The position numbers and the translations under genes are program-made. Positions 43,363-54,379 of a stretch of DNA of 64,000 nucleotides are shown here, one piece after another. This DNA is from Porphyra umbilicalis (taxonomy: Eukaryota; Rhodophyta; Bangiophyceae; Bangiales; Bangiaceae): assembly GCA_002049455.2 (NCBI GenBank), contig KV918761.1, positions 248,001 to 312,000 on the forward strand, written 5' to 3'. The stretch's first letter is position 1; every line of letters begins with the position of its first letter. Below the pieces are notes generated by a model that was not told where the DNA came from, did not search any database, and saw only the letters and a list, made by a program, of their open reading frames with translations.

Positions 43363-44295
43363 ATGATGCAAGGTGAAGCCTCATCGTGTGCTGCGTCAGA
43401 CCCGGCATCCTCTTCAACGAGACAAGATGCCCGGCCTGACCCGCCGCTCCGTTCTGAACGACGTTATGACGTGGCATCTGCGCGCCCTCATCTTCCGCTG
43501 ACAGCAGCTATCAACCCATTGCACCGCGCCTTCGTCCCAAGGCAGCTGCCCGAAAACCTCGACGGTCACCTGCGCTTCCCAAGAGCGCTCGCCGCAAACG
43601 GAGCCCAGATGCCCCCCACTCGCGTCGCCAAGGCACTTTGTGACGCAATCAAGAACAAGATCGGGCAATTCGAGGTCAACCATCGCCGTGGAGCGGCACG
43701 TCGTAGGCTTCCAGCGCAGATGACTATGTCCGCCAAGGTCTTAGCCGCAGTAGTCTATGGAAACCCGTCCGACCAGCCCTCTGACAAGCAGAACGGCATC
43801 TGTTCGCTCCCGCTGTCGAGCGTCGAAAACACGCCGGCATCACCTCCTACAACAGACCAGGGCACCCTTTGTTTTCATTGCCGCCAGCCATCTGCTGGAA
43901 GCTCACTGCCAATTCGAGCGCCAGTCAAGATTCAAGTGAAGCCGTTCACGCTGCCCCCGCTACCGAAGGACTGGGACAAGATGCTGGATGCCGTCCAGGA
44001 CTCCTGGGAGAGTGGGCTCAACGGCTCCCCGGCGCTCAAGACTCTCGTATGCGGGTCGACCACACGGGTTGCTATGGCATCCAACAAGCAATTGTTTGGG
44101 CGGGGGTGTTCTTCCATGCTGTCCAAGCGCGGGGCAATCGCTAATGCGGCCACAAGATACGGTGGCTGGAGCGCTTTGCGTGTTGTTCTCCGTCGGGAGC
44201 GAGCTGCCCGTGAGAGTTGCGGTGCGTCGTTTCCTTACAACGAAGTGCACAAGTATTGTGCGGCACTTGCCTCGCGGTCGGACTCCGGATCTTAG
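43363..44295 (+). CDS. unknown protein divergent from the recombinase
   Basis: 310 codons from ATG 43363 (MMQGEASSCAAS) to TAG 44293-44295 without internal stops. Middle: RVAKALCDAIKNKIGQFEVN and a basic RRGAARRRLPAQ. A CFHC pair (about 43872) could be half of a metal site. The carboxy half is the most regular: VKIQVKPFTLPPLPKDWDKM, ALKTLVCGSTTRVAMASNKQ and GGWSALRVVLRRERAAR. No family is recognised. Its place next to the recombinase and RecQ suggests an accessory protein of the same element. A T-rich stretch ending TTTTTTCAG at about 44378 could be an acceptor for a further exon. Confidence 0.5.
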   Translation: MMQGEASSCAASDPASSSTRQDARPDPPLRSERRYDVASARPHLPLTAAINPLHRAFVPRQLPENLDGHLRFPRALAANGAQMPPTRVAKALCDAIKNKIGQFEVNHRRGAARRRLPAQMTMSAKVLAAVVYGNPSDQPSDKQNGICSLPLSSVENTPASPPTTDQGTLCFHCRQPSAGSSLPIRAPVKIQVKPFTLPPLPKDWDKMLDAVQDSWESGLNGSPALKTLVCGSTTRVAMASNKQLFGRGCSSMLSKRGAIANAATRYGGWSALRVVLRRERAARESCGASFPYNEVHKYCAALASRSDSGS

Positions 44296-45187
44296 GCACT
44301 TGGTAGAGGTCGCGTTCACGTGTGGCGTATGTAGTCCCATGTTCATCTGTCTGTTTCTCTATTTTTTCAGACCCGGGAGACTGACGTGTGCTCCAGCTTG
44401 GGCCTGTGAAGCAGAAACGATTCCATGGGAGGCTGGCCCAGTTTGTGGGCCGGCGACGAGGCCAGCATGTGGGTGAATCTCGGAAGTGCATTGCTGCGAT
44501 TGACCTTTCTAGTACTGTTTCACAATATGATCTACAATTAGACATAGAGATTAGAAACTTCATCAACGGTTCAATTAGCTTCTCTCATTCAAAACCATAC
44601 TGAAAGTGTATACACATCGTGTCGGTTTCGAAGACAGTGTATACACATCGTGTCGGTCTCGGCCTGAGTATTTGCAAGTACAATTAGATGCCGGATTGCA
44701 GGGCACGTTTGGTGCTCTGCTCGCTCGGGTGTTGCGTCGTTGCCGCCCTTTCGAAGGGCACGCTGCTGGAGCACCTCGTGACGCGAGTACCCGACGCGCT
44801 GTTTACTGGCCTGTGCGCAGCTCTTCTTTGTTGGGGTGCTCCAACAGAGTCGCATTTGGTCTGAGTCATAAATCTGATTGTGGTTTGCCGCAAGGTGCTT
44901 CGTGCTGCATCCCTTCTTCATGGTACGTGCTTTCCACACGATGAGGCCATCTGTTTGACATCTTGCTGCGTGATGTTTTTTCCCGCGTGTGCACGCAATG
45001 TTGTTTTTGCGCGTCTATTACAGTGTTTGTGCTGTTATTCTGTGACCATGGACGCTATGGCAACACATATTTTCCGTTGGAAGATTTTCGTGCTTACAAG
45101 TGCGCGCTTGTTCGTCTGTTCTAACCACTGTATATCTGCCGGGATCTATCCTCTTCTCGTTTCTTTGTGTACGTTGCTTGTCAAAAG
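44296..45187. other. region without a gene; short direct repeat
   Basis: No coding signal. The 22-bp string starting AGTGTATACACATCG occurs at 44605-44626 and 44636-44657 (period 31 bp) and contains the palindrome GTGTATACAC. 44940-45187 is T-rich and likely the 5' region of the next gene. Confidence 0.6.
44605..44657 (+). repeat. tandem 22-bp motif with GTGTATACAC palindrome
   Basis: Two exact copies spaced 31 bp apart, each carrying the 10-bp palindrome GTGTATACAC, followed by ATCGTGTCGGT. Short paired sites of this kind could be recombinase or regulator binding sites; they lie about 300 bp beyond the end of the gene next to the tyrosine recombinase. Confidence 0.8.
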
Positions 45188-47755
45188 ATGCCTGCCGGCC
45201 GATCTTCTGGAGGTGCCGCAGGGGCGGCGTCCGACAGCGCCGCACCAAAGAGTAAGAAGACCAAGATGACACGGATGGAGCTGAGAGCTTCACGGGTGGA
45301 TGCTACAAAGAAGGCGCAAGCAACTCGGAAGCGCAACCTGCAGTTCAAAGCCAACGAGCCAACTTCGAGGCAAGGTCGCAAGCGCGCTCGCGGGAAGGCT
45401 ACTAAGGCTACCAGCGAGGAGCTGAGCGAGGTGTTTGGTAGCGACGCCGGTACTGCCGACGGCTGCTCCGACGAGGATGGCGCCAGCGACGACGGCAAAG
45501 CTACGAACGGGACTGCTGATGGCAGCCCCGCCGGGAGCAGCAACAACACCACGGCGCCCACCGCGCCGCCGCGCGCGCTGCCGCCGTCCGCTGCTGGTGG
45601 CAGCCCCGCCGGGAGCGGCAACAACACCACGGCGCCCACCGCGCCGCCGCGCGCGCTGCCGCCGTCCGCTGCTGATGGCAGCCCCGCCGGGAGCGGCAAC
45701 AACACCACGGCGCCCACCGTGCCGCCGCGCGCGCTCCCGCCGTCCGCTGCTGGTGGCAGCCCCGCCGGGAGCTGCAACAACACCACGGCGCCCACCGCGC
45801 CGCCGCGCGCGCTGCCGCCGTCCGCGGGGCCTGCGGGGACCTGCCGCGTCGACGGCGGCGGCACCTCACCGCACGGCACCAACACTACGGCGGCCGTTGC
45901 GCCAGCTTGCGCGTTGCAGCCGCTCACGGCGCCTACCGGATCCGGCCGTGTCGTGGGGGGCCTCAATACGACGCTCGGCAACGAGACGGCGGACCCTACC
46001 TCTTCACCGCACGCGTCGCCGCCGGACATGGCGCTGGCCGGATCTGGTGGAAACGTCCAAGTGGTCGCCACGCTGCTGCCCGCTGTAGTGCCATACGCAA
46101 GGGGAAATTGCGCTGCCCGAAGCACGGGCGGAGCCTACGTTTGCGGCAACCCGCGTTCACCTTCTCGAAGAGATCAGGACACTGTTGCTTGCACTCTGGA
46201 GGCTGCGTCTGCGGCTGTGAACGACACGTTGCAACACGACGACGCCCCGTCGCCGTCCCTGACGGGCTTTGCCGGCGCAATCGCCGGTCTTGGTGCGTCT
46301 GACCTAAAAGACGCGCGCGCAATGCCCGGTGCAAACCCTGACCTGCTGCCCTCTTTCGATGGCGGTCCCATCAATGAAGCCGACGAGCAAGACGGACCCA
46401 TTTTTCCTGGTGAGGAGTTCTTATACGACGGCTCGGAGGGGGGCGGCGGCGACACATCGGCTGCACGCTCGCGCCCTGGTGGTGGTAAGGCAGTTTCGGC
46501 GGTCTCAGAAGCCACTGACAGCGCTCATGAGAGTGCTCCGTCCCGGTTCCCTTGGGTGCCAGACGCTGCGCTGCAGCAGAAGTACGCGGCTGAGCGCCGC
46601 GCATGGCGCGCTTGCTTCGCCGATTGGGGCGTGTCTTAGGAGGACGACCTCCATGCTGAGGTGGTGGAGCTGTTTACAAGAGCGAAAGACATTTCTCCGT
46701 CCTACATCGTCCACTACGCGTCCGCCAAGGTAATGTCCGACGCACCGGCGACTCGCAGTGGCGTCCAAGACTGGTTCTCATGCCTGCTGAACGCCACAAT
46801 GCAGGGTGTTCCTGCGGCGGCGGAGCAGCCGCTGTGCCGCGTGCGCCGAGCTCATGTGCTGACGGTCATCACGGCGGCTTATGCTACATACGGATTCAAC
46901 CTGCCAGAGTCTGGCAACGCTCGACCGGACGCGCTTTCTGTCGGACGATGCAACGACGTGGACAGCCTGGTACATGCCTCGGACGGGTACGCGAGCTTGC
47001 CCACGTTGCCACTTGCCGTTGCGCCTGGCCAACGACCGGCTGCCGATGCTCCGCGGGCTCAAGTCGCCCGCGAAGACCCCGCTCAGACGCACAAGAAAAG
47101 CGGCAAGTCGGTGGGCGCGTCGAAGGCCGAAATGGGCCGTGCAGATGGCGCTGCCGAAGCTGGCAGCTTGGAAAGCAAGGGGCGGCACGACCGGACGATG
47201 GTCCGCATGATGACGGCGGTCGGCATCATGCTGACATACTTCAACCCGGAGACGAAGAAGTGGCCTTCCGTCCATGACGTCTTCATGCGTATGCCATCAA
47301 ACATCCTCAAGGGCATGTCCGAGGCCTCCATCGGGCTGATGGTGTCGTCCTGGCGGTGGGCGCGCAGAGGCAACAAGGGTCGCGAGATGCGGACGTATGA
47401 CCAGCGACACATCTTTGCAATGACAAAGCCGGGCGTGATGACGGATGCCGACGCCCTGCAGTACGTCGTCGAGCTGCACGCGGTCATGATGGGCGACCGC
47501 TTTTGGCGCTACAAGCATATCACGCGCATTTCTGGGTCTGTTGCCATTCCCTGGGAGGAGTGGCTGGCGGAGGCTGAGTCATGGGTACCATCGCTAGACG
47601 CCGACCAAGCTGGCCTGCCGCGTCCCCCTCCCCCACCACATGAGCGAGAAGCCGAGATGTTAGCATTTGCTGCTGAAAGGAAGGAAGCCCCGGCGACGAA
47701 TGAACGAGATAAACTTGCACTGTTATCTGTACGCAAAAAGACTCCCTCTTCGTAA
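45188..47755 (+). pseudogene. unknown ~850-codon protein, one internal TAG
   Basis: Family not recognised. From ATG 45188 (MPAGRSSGGAAG) a basic start (SKKTKMTRMELR, RQGRKRARGKATK) is followed by four 26-residue repeats (GSPAGSGNNTTAPT type), a low-complexity middle and an acidic stretch. The conserved-looking part begins near 46540: YAAERRAWRACFADWGVS, then TAG 46637-46639, then EDDLHAEVVELF, SYIVHYASAKV, VQDWFSCLLNA and AAYATYGFNLP. A second block reads MVRMMTAVGIMLTYFNPE, VHDVFMRMPSNILKGM and GLMVSSWRWARRGNKGRE. It ends at TAA 47753. The segment around the TAG is clearly related to the carboxy part of the Ulp1 gene at 57665-59536, so the frame across the stop belongs to one protein. A transposon origin is likely but unproven. 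Confidence 0.65.
45521..45832 (+). repeat. four 78-bp (26-codon) tandem repeats
   Basis: Units start GGCAGCCCCGCCGGGAGC at 45521, 45599, 45677 and 45755. They keep the reading frame and encode GSPAGS(S/G/C)NNTTAPT(A/V)PPRA plus LPPSA. Near identity between units points to recent expansion. Confidence 0.95.
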
Positions 47756-49895
47756 GACAACAATCGCGGGACTCTCCCATCGCCGCCATCCTCAACAGCT
47801 TTATAATGGGGGCGGGCGGTGGTGCACCGCATCGCCCCCCCCACCACCCAAGAGAATACAAACTGACTGCCTGTCAACACTACCGACTCCCTCACACCCC
47901 ATTCCAGCATCCCCTGGCTCCGACGGCGACAATGACACTGCCGCCACCTCAGACACTTCACTCTCCCCACCGCACGGCCGCCACCTCTGGAGCCACCGTT
48001 TCCGGCCCTCGGCTCCTGTCGAGGCCGACGTGTCGCCCTCCGCCACCAGCCCGCCGTCGTAGTGATCCCGGCCAATCAGCCCCCTTCCGAAAGCGCCCGC
48101 CGGTTGCTTGGGTAGCGTCGACGGCTGACGCCGAAGCGGCGTCGACGGCCGCCGCCGCCGCATCAGCGGCCGCCGCCGCCTGCAGCAATCACAGGTGGGG
48201 GTGGTGGGCGGGGGCAGAGCCGCCGCCGCCAATTTCACATCCCACCTCCCGGGGGCCCACGGACCACTTGGCTGCGTTAACCCGCGTTCTTTCCTTGGCT
48301 TGGTCCCGCACGCCCAGGCCGCGTGCGTACACAATTCACAAGCAGCGGTCGAGAAGAAGAGCCCTCCAGCTCGTCGGGACGCAGTCCGACACGCATGAGG
48401 AGTGCACCAACGGTGTCCAGCTGCGTCACTAGTACCGGAAACGGGCAGTCGTCCTCTTGCAACGAGACGGCGGGCATTGGAAGTCCGCCGACGCCGGGCA
48501 TCGGCGGCCGGCGGACGCCCCTCATCGCACCAGCCGCGCCGCCGGCGCAGCGGGGAGCCACCGAGGCGAGAGAGCAACGGGCAACAGCGGCCGCGGCGTC
48601 TTGCCAACGGGCGGCGGCTGACAGCCTGGCACAGGAACCCAGAAGAATGGGCAGCCGCCGGCGGGGGAGAAGGCTCACGGCAGCGTGAGGCTCGATGGCT
48701 CGAATGACGGGACAAACCCGGTATGAGAGAGCCGACCGTCGCCACCCAGAGAGGCCGGGGGAACGAGCAAATCGGTACCTGCCGTGGCGCGGCGGCGGCA
48801 CCCGACAATTGTTAGGAGAGGAGCCAGATCCCCCGACAGAGGCATTGCGACTCGGCAATCAGATGGCCTGACCCAGGTGGAATCAATATATTTTTGTCAT
48901 ATGAAGATAAGCATTCAATCGATATCTGGGACGCTCATGGCGAGAGCCGCAGGGCCGTCCGACCGTGCAGACTCGAGCTACAGTCTTCCTCAAAGGCTGT
49001 CCACCCTTTTCGTCGCCTGACGAATCCTCAAGTAGCCCTGTTTTTTCGTGCAGAAGATGGCCGAATCGCCCTTCCTGCCAGTGCAATGATGTCTCATGTC
49101 TATGCAGGGGTGCATAGTAAAGGAAGCTACAGGAATGGAGAAAGACTGTACCTGGACAAGGCCGCATACAGAATATACGTATCCTGCAATCGAGTGATCC
49201 ACATTTGGAGGTAAAATAGTTATACTCAATCGAACCAGCTCTTCGACACATATTTTATCGATGTCATTCGATTTGGAATACTAATTGCCCATCGTCTGGT
49301 GCTTTGCGGTGGGGCGGCGGAACGCGGGCGACCTGCCACGTCTTTCAGCCTAGTTTCTGTGCGTGACAGTCCCAGCGGAATCGGTATATTTGGTTGGCTG
49401 GTCGGTGAGCCGCTGACGACGCAGCTGAAAGAGGTGGCCAGTCACTCTTCTCAAATCGACGTCGAGGCGCGGCCCATCCCTTCGTGGCAATGACGCTCAG
49501 TTTTTTGAAGAAGCGGACAGGGCATACGTCTCTGACAGGGCAGCGGGCGCTGTTTTCTCGAGCCAGCCAAACTCAGTGGACGGCCGTGAGCAGGCCAGGT
49601 CGTCAGCTTTCGTTAGAATCCCCATCGGGGGGGTGCTCGGTGGGCGTCGAAGCCCATCGAATCGGGTGTCCGGTTGGAACTGATGGGGCTTGGATGGGGA
49701 CATTGCCAGGGGAACACCGATGCCATATTTGCGCGCCCTGCGCATCCAAGAGGGGGGACTGCCAACCGCATCGGCAACAGTGCCCTGCGCGTCCCCGTTT
49801 CGTGATGGTGAGGACTGCCGACGGCGCCGGGAACGGCGCCCTGCGCGTCCAAGGGGGGGACTGCCGACGGCACCGGGAGGGTAGAATGACACTCG
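47756..49895. other. region without a convincing gene
   Basis: GC-rich with overlapping low-complexity frames on both strands over 47800-48860. A frame at 48277-48858 (-) contains the protein-like VLVTQLDTVGALLMRVGL, but I cannot support a gene. 48880-49300 is AT-richer and empty. 49740-49885 is about 1.4 units of the 102-bp satellite that resumes at 54380. Confidence 0.45.
49740..49885 (+). repeat. 102-bp satellite fragment left of the inverted repeat
   Basis: Contains GTGCCCTGCGCGTCCCCG, GGACTGCCGACGGCGCCGGG and CTGCGCGTCCAAGGGGGG in the same order and orientation as the array at 54380-55240. The inverted repeat therefore separates two parts of one satellite. Confidence 0.85.
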
Positions 49896-51573
49896 ATTTC
49901 TCGCACCTCTTTTCGACAGTGTGAAGGCGGGGGAGGTGCGAGTACCTCAGCTGGCTCCAATCGACGTTTCTCTCACCCTCGAATGGGTCCTTCGGCCCAG
50001 ACAAGGTCCACGCCCGAGAGCCTGTCTGGCTGTGGAGTTGTCACCCCTCCATTTACTTGCTGCGCGGGTTTGCCCAGTGTCCTTATCGCCAGCGGCCCTA
50101 TTCCTGCCCCTCCCGTTGGGATTGCCCATCCCCCAGACCAGCTGCCCGGCACCAGCGCCCCCGCCACCGCCCGCCGCCCCCGCCGCCGGCCGCCCCCCCC
50201 CCTACGGGCGCCGCCCCCGCCGCCGGCCGCCCTCCCCCCCTACGGGCACCACCCCCCCTCTACGGGCGCCGCCCCCGCCGCCGGCCGCCGCCCCCGCCAC
50301 CGCCCGCCGCCCCCGCCACCGCCCGCCGCCCCCGCCGCCGGCCACCGCCCCCGCCGCCGGCCGCCGCCCCAGCCGCCGGCCGCCGCCACCGCCGCCGGCC
50401 GCCGCCCCAGCCGCCGGCCGCCGCCCCCTCCGCCGGCCGCCGGCCGCCGCCCCCGCCGCCGGCCGCCGCCCCCGCCCCCGACGCCCCCGCCGCCGGCCGC
50501 CGCCCCCGCCGCCTGCCGCCGCCCCCGCCGCCGCCCGCCGGCCGCCGCCCCCGCCGCCGCCCGCCGTCCCCGGTGCTGGCACCAGCGGCGGTGCCGCCCC
50601 CGCTGCCTGCCGCCGCCCCCCCCGGCTGACAGTGTTGGCACCGCCCCCGCCGCCAGCCGCCGCCCCCCCTCCTGGCGGCGGCGGCGCCGCCCCCGTTGCC
50701 TGCCGCCGCCCCCCCGGCTGGCAGCGGCGGCACCGCCCCCGCTGCCTGCCGCCGCCCCCCCGGCTGGCGGCGGCGGCGCCGCCCCCGCTGCCTGCCGCCG
50801 CCCCCCCGGCTGGCAGCGGCGGCACCGCCCCCGCTGCCTGCCGCCGCCTCCCCTGCTGGTGACGGCGGCGCCGCCGCCCGCGCTGCCTGCCGTGGCCCCC
50901 CCTGCTGGCGGTGGCGGCGGCGGCGCCCTCGCCGCCTCCCTGCTGGCGCCGCCCCCGCCCGTGCCGCCTGCCTCCGCCCCACCTGCTGGCGACGGCGGCG
51001 CGGCCGCCCCCGCTGCCTGCCGCCGCCCCCGCTCGTGCCGCCTGCCGCCGCCCCTCCTGCTGGCGACGCCGGCGCCGCCGCCCCCGCTGCCTGCCGTGGC
51101 CCCCGCTCGTGCCGCCTGCCGCCGCCCCACCTGCTGGCGACGCCGGCGCCGCCGCCCCCGCTGCCTGCCGTGGCCCCCCCTGCTGGCGACGGCGGCGGCG
51201 CCGCCCTCGCCGCCTCCCTGCTGGCGCCGCCCCCGCCCGTGCCGCCTGCTGCCGCCCCACCTGCTGGCGACGGCGGCGCCGCCGCCCCTGCCGCGTGCCG
51301 CCGCCCCCTCCGCCGGCCTCTGCCCCCGCTGCCGGCCACCGCTCCCGCCCTTGGTGGCTTCCCCCGCCGCTTGCCGCCCCGCCCGCCGCTGGTGCCGCCC
51401 TCGCCGGTGGTCGGTGGCGGCGACGACCCCGGCGCGTGTGCGGCGGGCAGGAGGGCGGGCCGTCGGTGGCGGGTGGCGCGGGTGGCGGGTATTGTGGTGG
51501 ACGGTCGGCGGCCGTCGGGTGTGGGTGGGGCGACTGGTGGTGGTGGCTGGCGGTGGGAGTAGCGGGTGGCGCT
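49896..51573 (+). repeat. giant inverted repeat, left arm
   Basis: 1678 bp, nearly perfect reverse complement of 52678-54353. The outer ~270 bp are mixed sequence (ATTTCTCGCACCTC start). The rest is a GC-extreme tract of GCCGCCGCCCCCGCC, GGCCGCCG and CTGCCTGCCG motifs, itself internally repetitive. All six frames are open over long distances, so the large Pro/Ala/Gly/Arg frames here are not evidence for proteins. The inner end is GTGGCGCT at 51573. A few internal blocks differ between the arms. Confidence 0.95.
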
Positions 51574-52677
51574 GAATGTCGTCGTCGGTGGAGTATGCTG
51601 GTGACGCACCCGCCCATATCTTTTTGTGAGTCACGGCAACCTGTGTGCAGGGTCTTACGGGACTTTCAGCGAGGGCCTATAGTGCTTTGGCTGCACTCCG
51701 CCTCCGCAAGGAACTCGCACGTATGATATGGAGGTGGGTGAGTTGGCTGAGTGCAGACCACGATGTGAGCATCCCACGACCTTCCTTGTGGTTCTTTGTT
51801 GCCTCTTTTGAGTGTATGGGATGTACAAAGGCCAATGGACACACCAAGTTGGCCAGCAGTCTGGCAGGGAACCATAGGGAGGTAGCGGCATATCTGGTCG
51901 GTATGAACTTGGAAGAGCAAGAAAAGTATGAAGGAGACGTCGGTACACTTAGCGACCTACTTTTCCGTTCCCAGGACCCTTCAATGCACCAGGAACGGTT
52001 CTTTCTGAAAAAGTGATGTTTTGGTCGAGTTCGCCCCAGACGTGCCATATGCTTCTCTTCTTGATTGACCAGATGCAAGTGGGAAACACGGCGGTGACTC
52101 GACCACACTGTTTCCCACAAAACTTGACCAGAACGGGCAAGGGTACTGTAGGAGGTATGTAGTGCCTTATTTTCTTGCAAGAAGACATGCAAACCTGTTG
52201 TAGGCAGCAAGAGAAGCGCAAGGTCTCCACCCACTGGATTGAGCAGTGTCAGAGGCAATACATAATCCACTGGACTGGACAGTGTCAGTCTCGATCTGCC
52301 GAGCACACTGGATCTGAAACCTTGTCAGAGGGGGTCCATTCAAATTGCTTGGTGGAGGCATCTCCAGTATGCTCTGCCTCCGTGCCCCCCTCAGCTGTTT
52401 GCCAGGACGGCCACAACTACCGTAGTCAGCACCGACCTTCGCTGCCCTCCCCCACCGCTGTTGCCTCCCCTCACCGCTGCTGCCTCTCCCCACCATTGCG
52501 GCCTCCCCTCCCCGGTGCTGCCTCCCCCTCAGCTGCTCCATCCTTCCACGCTGCTGAATCCCCACCGCTGCTGCCCCCTCCCACCGCTGTTCCTATGCCA
52601 CCACCAGGGGTCGATCCCCCTCACCACCGCAGGAACCCCCATACTGCCAAGGGTGTCCACCACAGGCGCCCGCCTCA
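51574..52677. other. spacer of the giant inverted repeat
   Basis: 1104 bp of unique sequence. 51645-52016 (+) is an open frame of 123 codons (AAYLVGMNLEEQEKYEGDVG) without recognisable domain. 52380-52640 is a CT-rich tract (CACCGCTGCTGCC-type motifs). Its presence as single-copy DNA makes a simple assembly foldback less likely. Confidence 0.6.
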
Positions 52678-54353
52678 AGCGCCACCGGCTACTCCCACCG
52701 CCAGCCACCACCACCAGTCGCCCCACCCACACCCGACGGCCGCCGACCGTCCACCACAATACCCGCCACCCGCGCCACCCGCCACCGACGGCCCGCCCTC
52801 CTGCCCGCCGCACACGCGCCGGGGTCGTCGCCGCCACCGACCACCGGCGAGGGCGGCACCAGCGGCGGGCGGGGCGGCAAGCGGCGGGGGAAGCCACCAA
52901 GGGCGGGAGCGGTGGCCGGCAGCGGGGGCAGAGGCCGGCGGAGGGGGCGGCGGCACGCGGCAGGGGCGGCGGCGCCGCCGTCGCCAGCAGGTGGGGCGGC
53001 AGCAGGCGGCACGGGCGGGGGCGGCGCCAGCAGGGAGGCGGCGAGGGCGGCGCCGCCGCCGTCGCCAGCAGGGGGGGCCACGGCAGGCAGCGGGGGCGGC
53101 GGCGCCGGCGTCGCCAGCAGGTGGGGCGGCGGCAGGCGGCACGAGCGGGGGCCACGGCAGGCAGCGGGGGCGGCGGCGCCGGCGTCGCCAGCAGGAGGGG
53201 CGGCGGCAGGCGGCACGAGCGGGGGCGGCGGCAGGCAGCGGGGGCGGCCGCGCCGCCGTCGCCAGCAGGTGGGGCGGAGGCAGGCGGCACGGGCGGGGGC
53301 GGCGCCAGCAGGGAGGCGGCGAGGGCGCCGCCGCCGCCACCGCCAGCAGGGGGGCCACGGCAGGCAGCGCGGGCGGCGGCGCCGCCGTCACCAGCAGGGG
53401 AGGCGGCGGCAGGCAGCGGGGGCGGTGCCGCCGCTGCCAGCCGGGGGGCGGCGGCAGGCAGCGGGGGCGGCGCCGCCGCCGCCAGCCGGGGGGGCGGCGG
53501 CAGGCAGCGGGGGCGGTGCCGCCGCTGCCAGCCGGGGGGGCGGCGGCAGGCAACGGGGGCGGCGCCGCCGCCGCCAGGAGGGGGGGCGGCGGCTGGCGGC
53601 GGGGGCGGTGCCAACACTGTCAGCCGGGGGGGGCGGCGGCAGGCAGCGGGGGCGGCACCGCCGCTGGTGCCAGCACCGGGGACGGCGGGCGGCGGCGGGG
53701 GCGGCGGCCGGCGGGCGGCGGCGGGGGCGGCGGCAGGCGGCGGGGGCGGCGGCCGGCGGCGGGGGCGTCGGGGGCGGGGGCGGCGGCCGGCGGCGGGGGC
53801 GGCGGCCGGCGGCCGGCGGAGGGGGCGGCGGCCGGCGGCTGGGGCGGCGGCCGGCGGCGGTGGCGGCGGCCGGCGGCTGGGGCGGCGGCCGGCGGCGGGG
53901 GCGGTGGCCGGCGGCGGGGGCGGCGGGCGGTGGCGGGGGCGGCGGGCGGTGGCGGGGGCGGCGGCCGGCGGCGGGGGCGGCGCCCGTAGAGGGGGGGTGG
54001 TGCCCGTAGGGGGGGAGGGCGGCCGGCGGCGGGGGCGGCGCCCGTAGGGGGGGGGGCGGCCGGCGGCGGGGGCGGCGGGCGGTGGCGGGGGCGCTGGTGC
54101 CGGGCAGCTGGTCTGGGGGATGGGCAATCCCAACGGGAGGGGCAGGAATAGGGCCGCTGGCGATAAGGACACTGGGCAAACCCGCGCAGCAAGTAAATGG
54201 AGGGGTGACAACTCCACAGCCAGACAGGCTCTCGGGCGTGGACCTTGTCTGGGCCGAAGGACCCATTCGAGGGTGAGAGAAACGTCGATTTGAGCCAGCT
54301 GAGGTACTCGCACCTCCCCCGCCTTCACACTGTCGAAAAGAGGTGCGAGAAAT
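52678..54353 (-). repeat. giant inverted repeat, right arm
   Basis: 1676 bp, reverse complement of 49896-51573; inner end AGCGCCACC at 52678, outer end GAGAAAT at 54353. Just outside, both sides show TGACA within a few bases (read outward to inward), so the homology may extend past a small indel. No target duplication is obvious. Confidence 0.95.
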
Positions 54354-54379
54354 TTGTCAGGACCGGAGTGTCTTTCTAT

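Noticed and set aside
47801-48858. Overlapping frames on both strands
   Set aside because: I could not decide between strands; GC-rich low-complexity sequence with no recognisable domain.
49921-51575. Long Pro/Ala/Arg-rich frames of 300-530 codons in the inverted repeat
   Set aside because: Every frame on both strands is open because the tract is GCCGCC-type sequence almost free of T and A; composition alone explains them.
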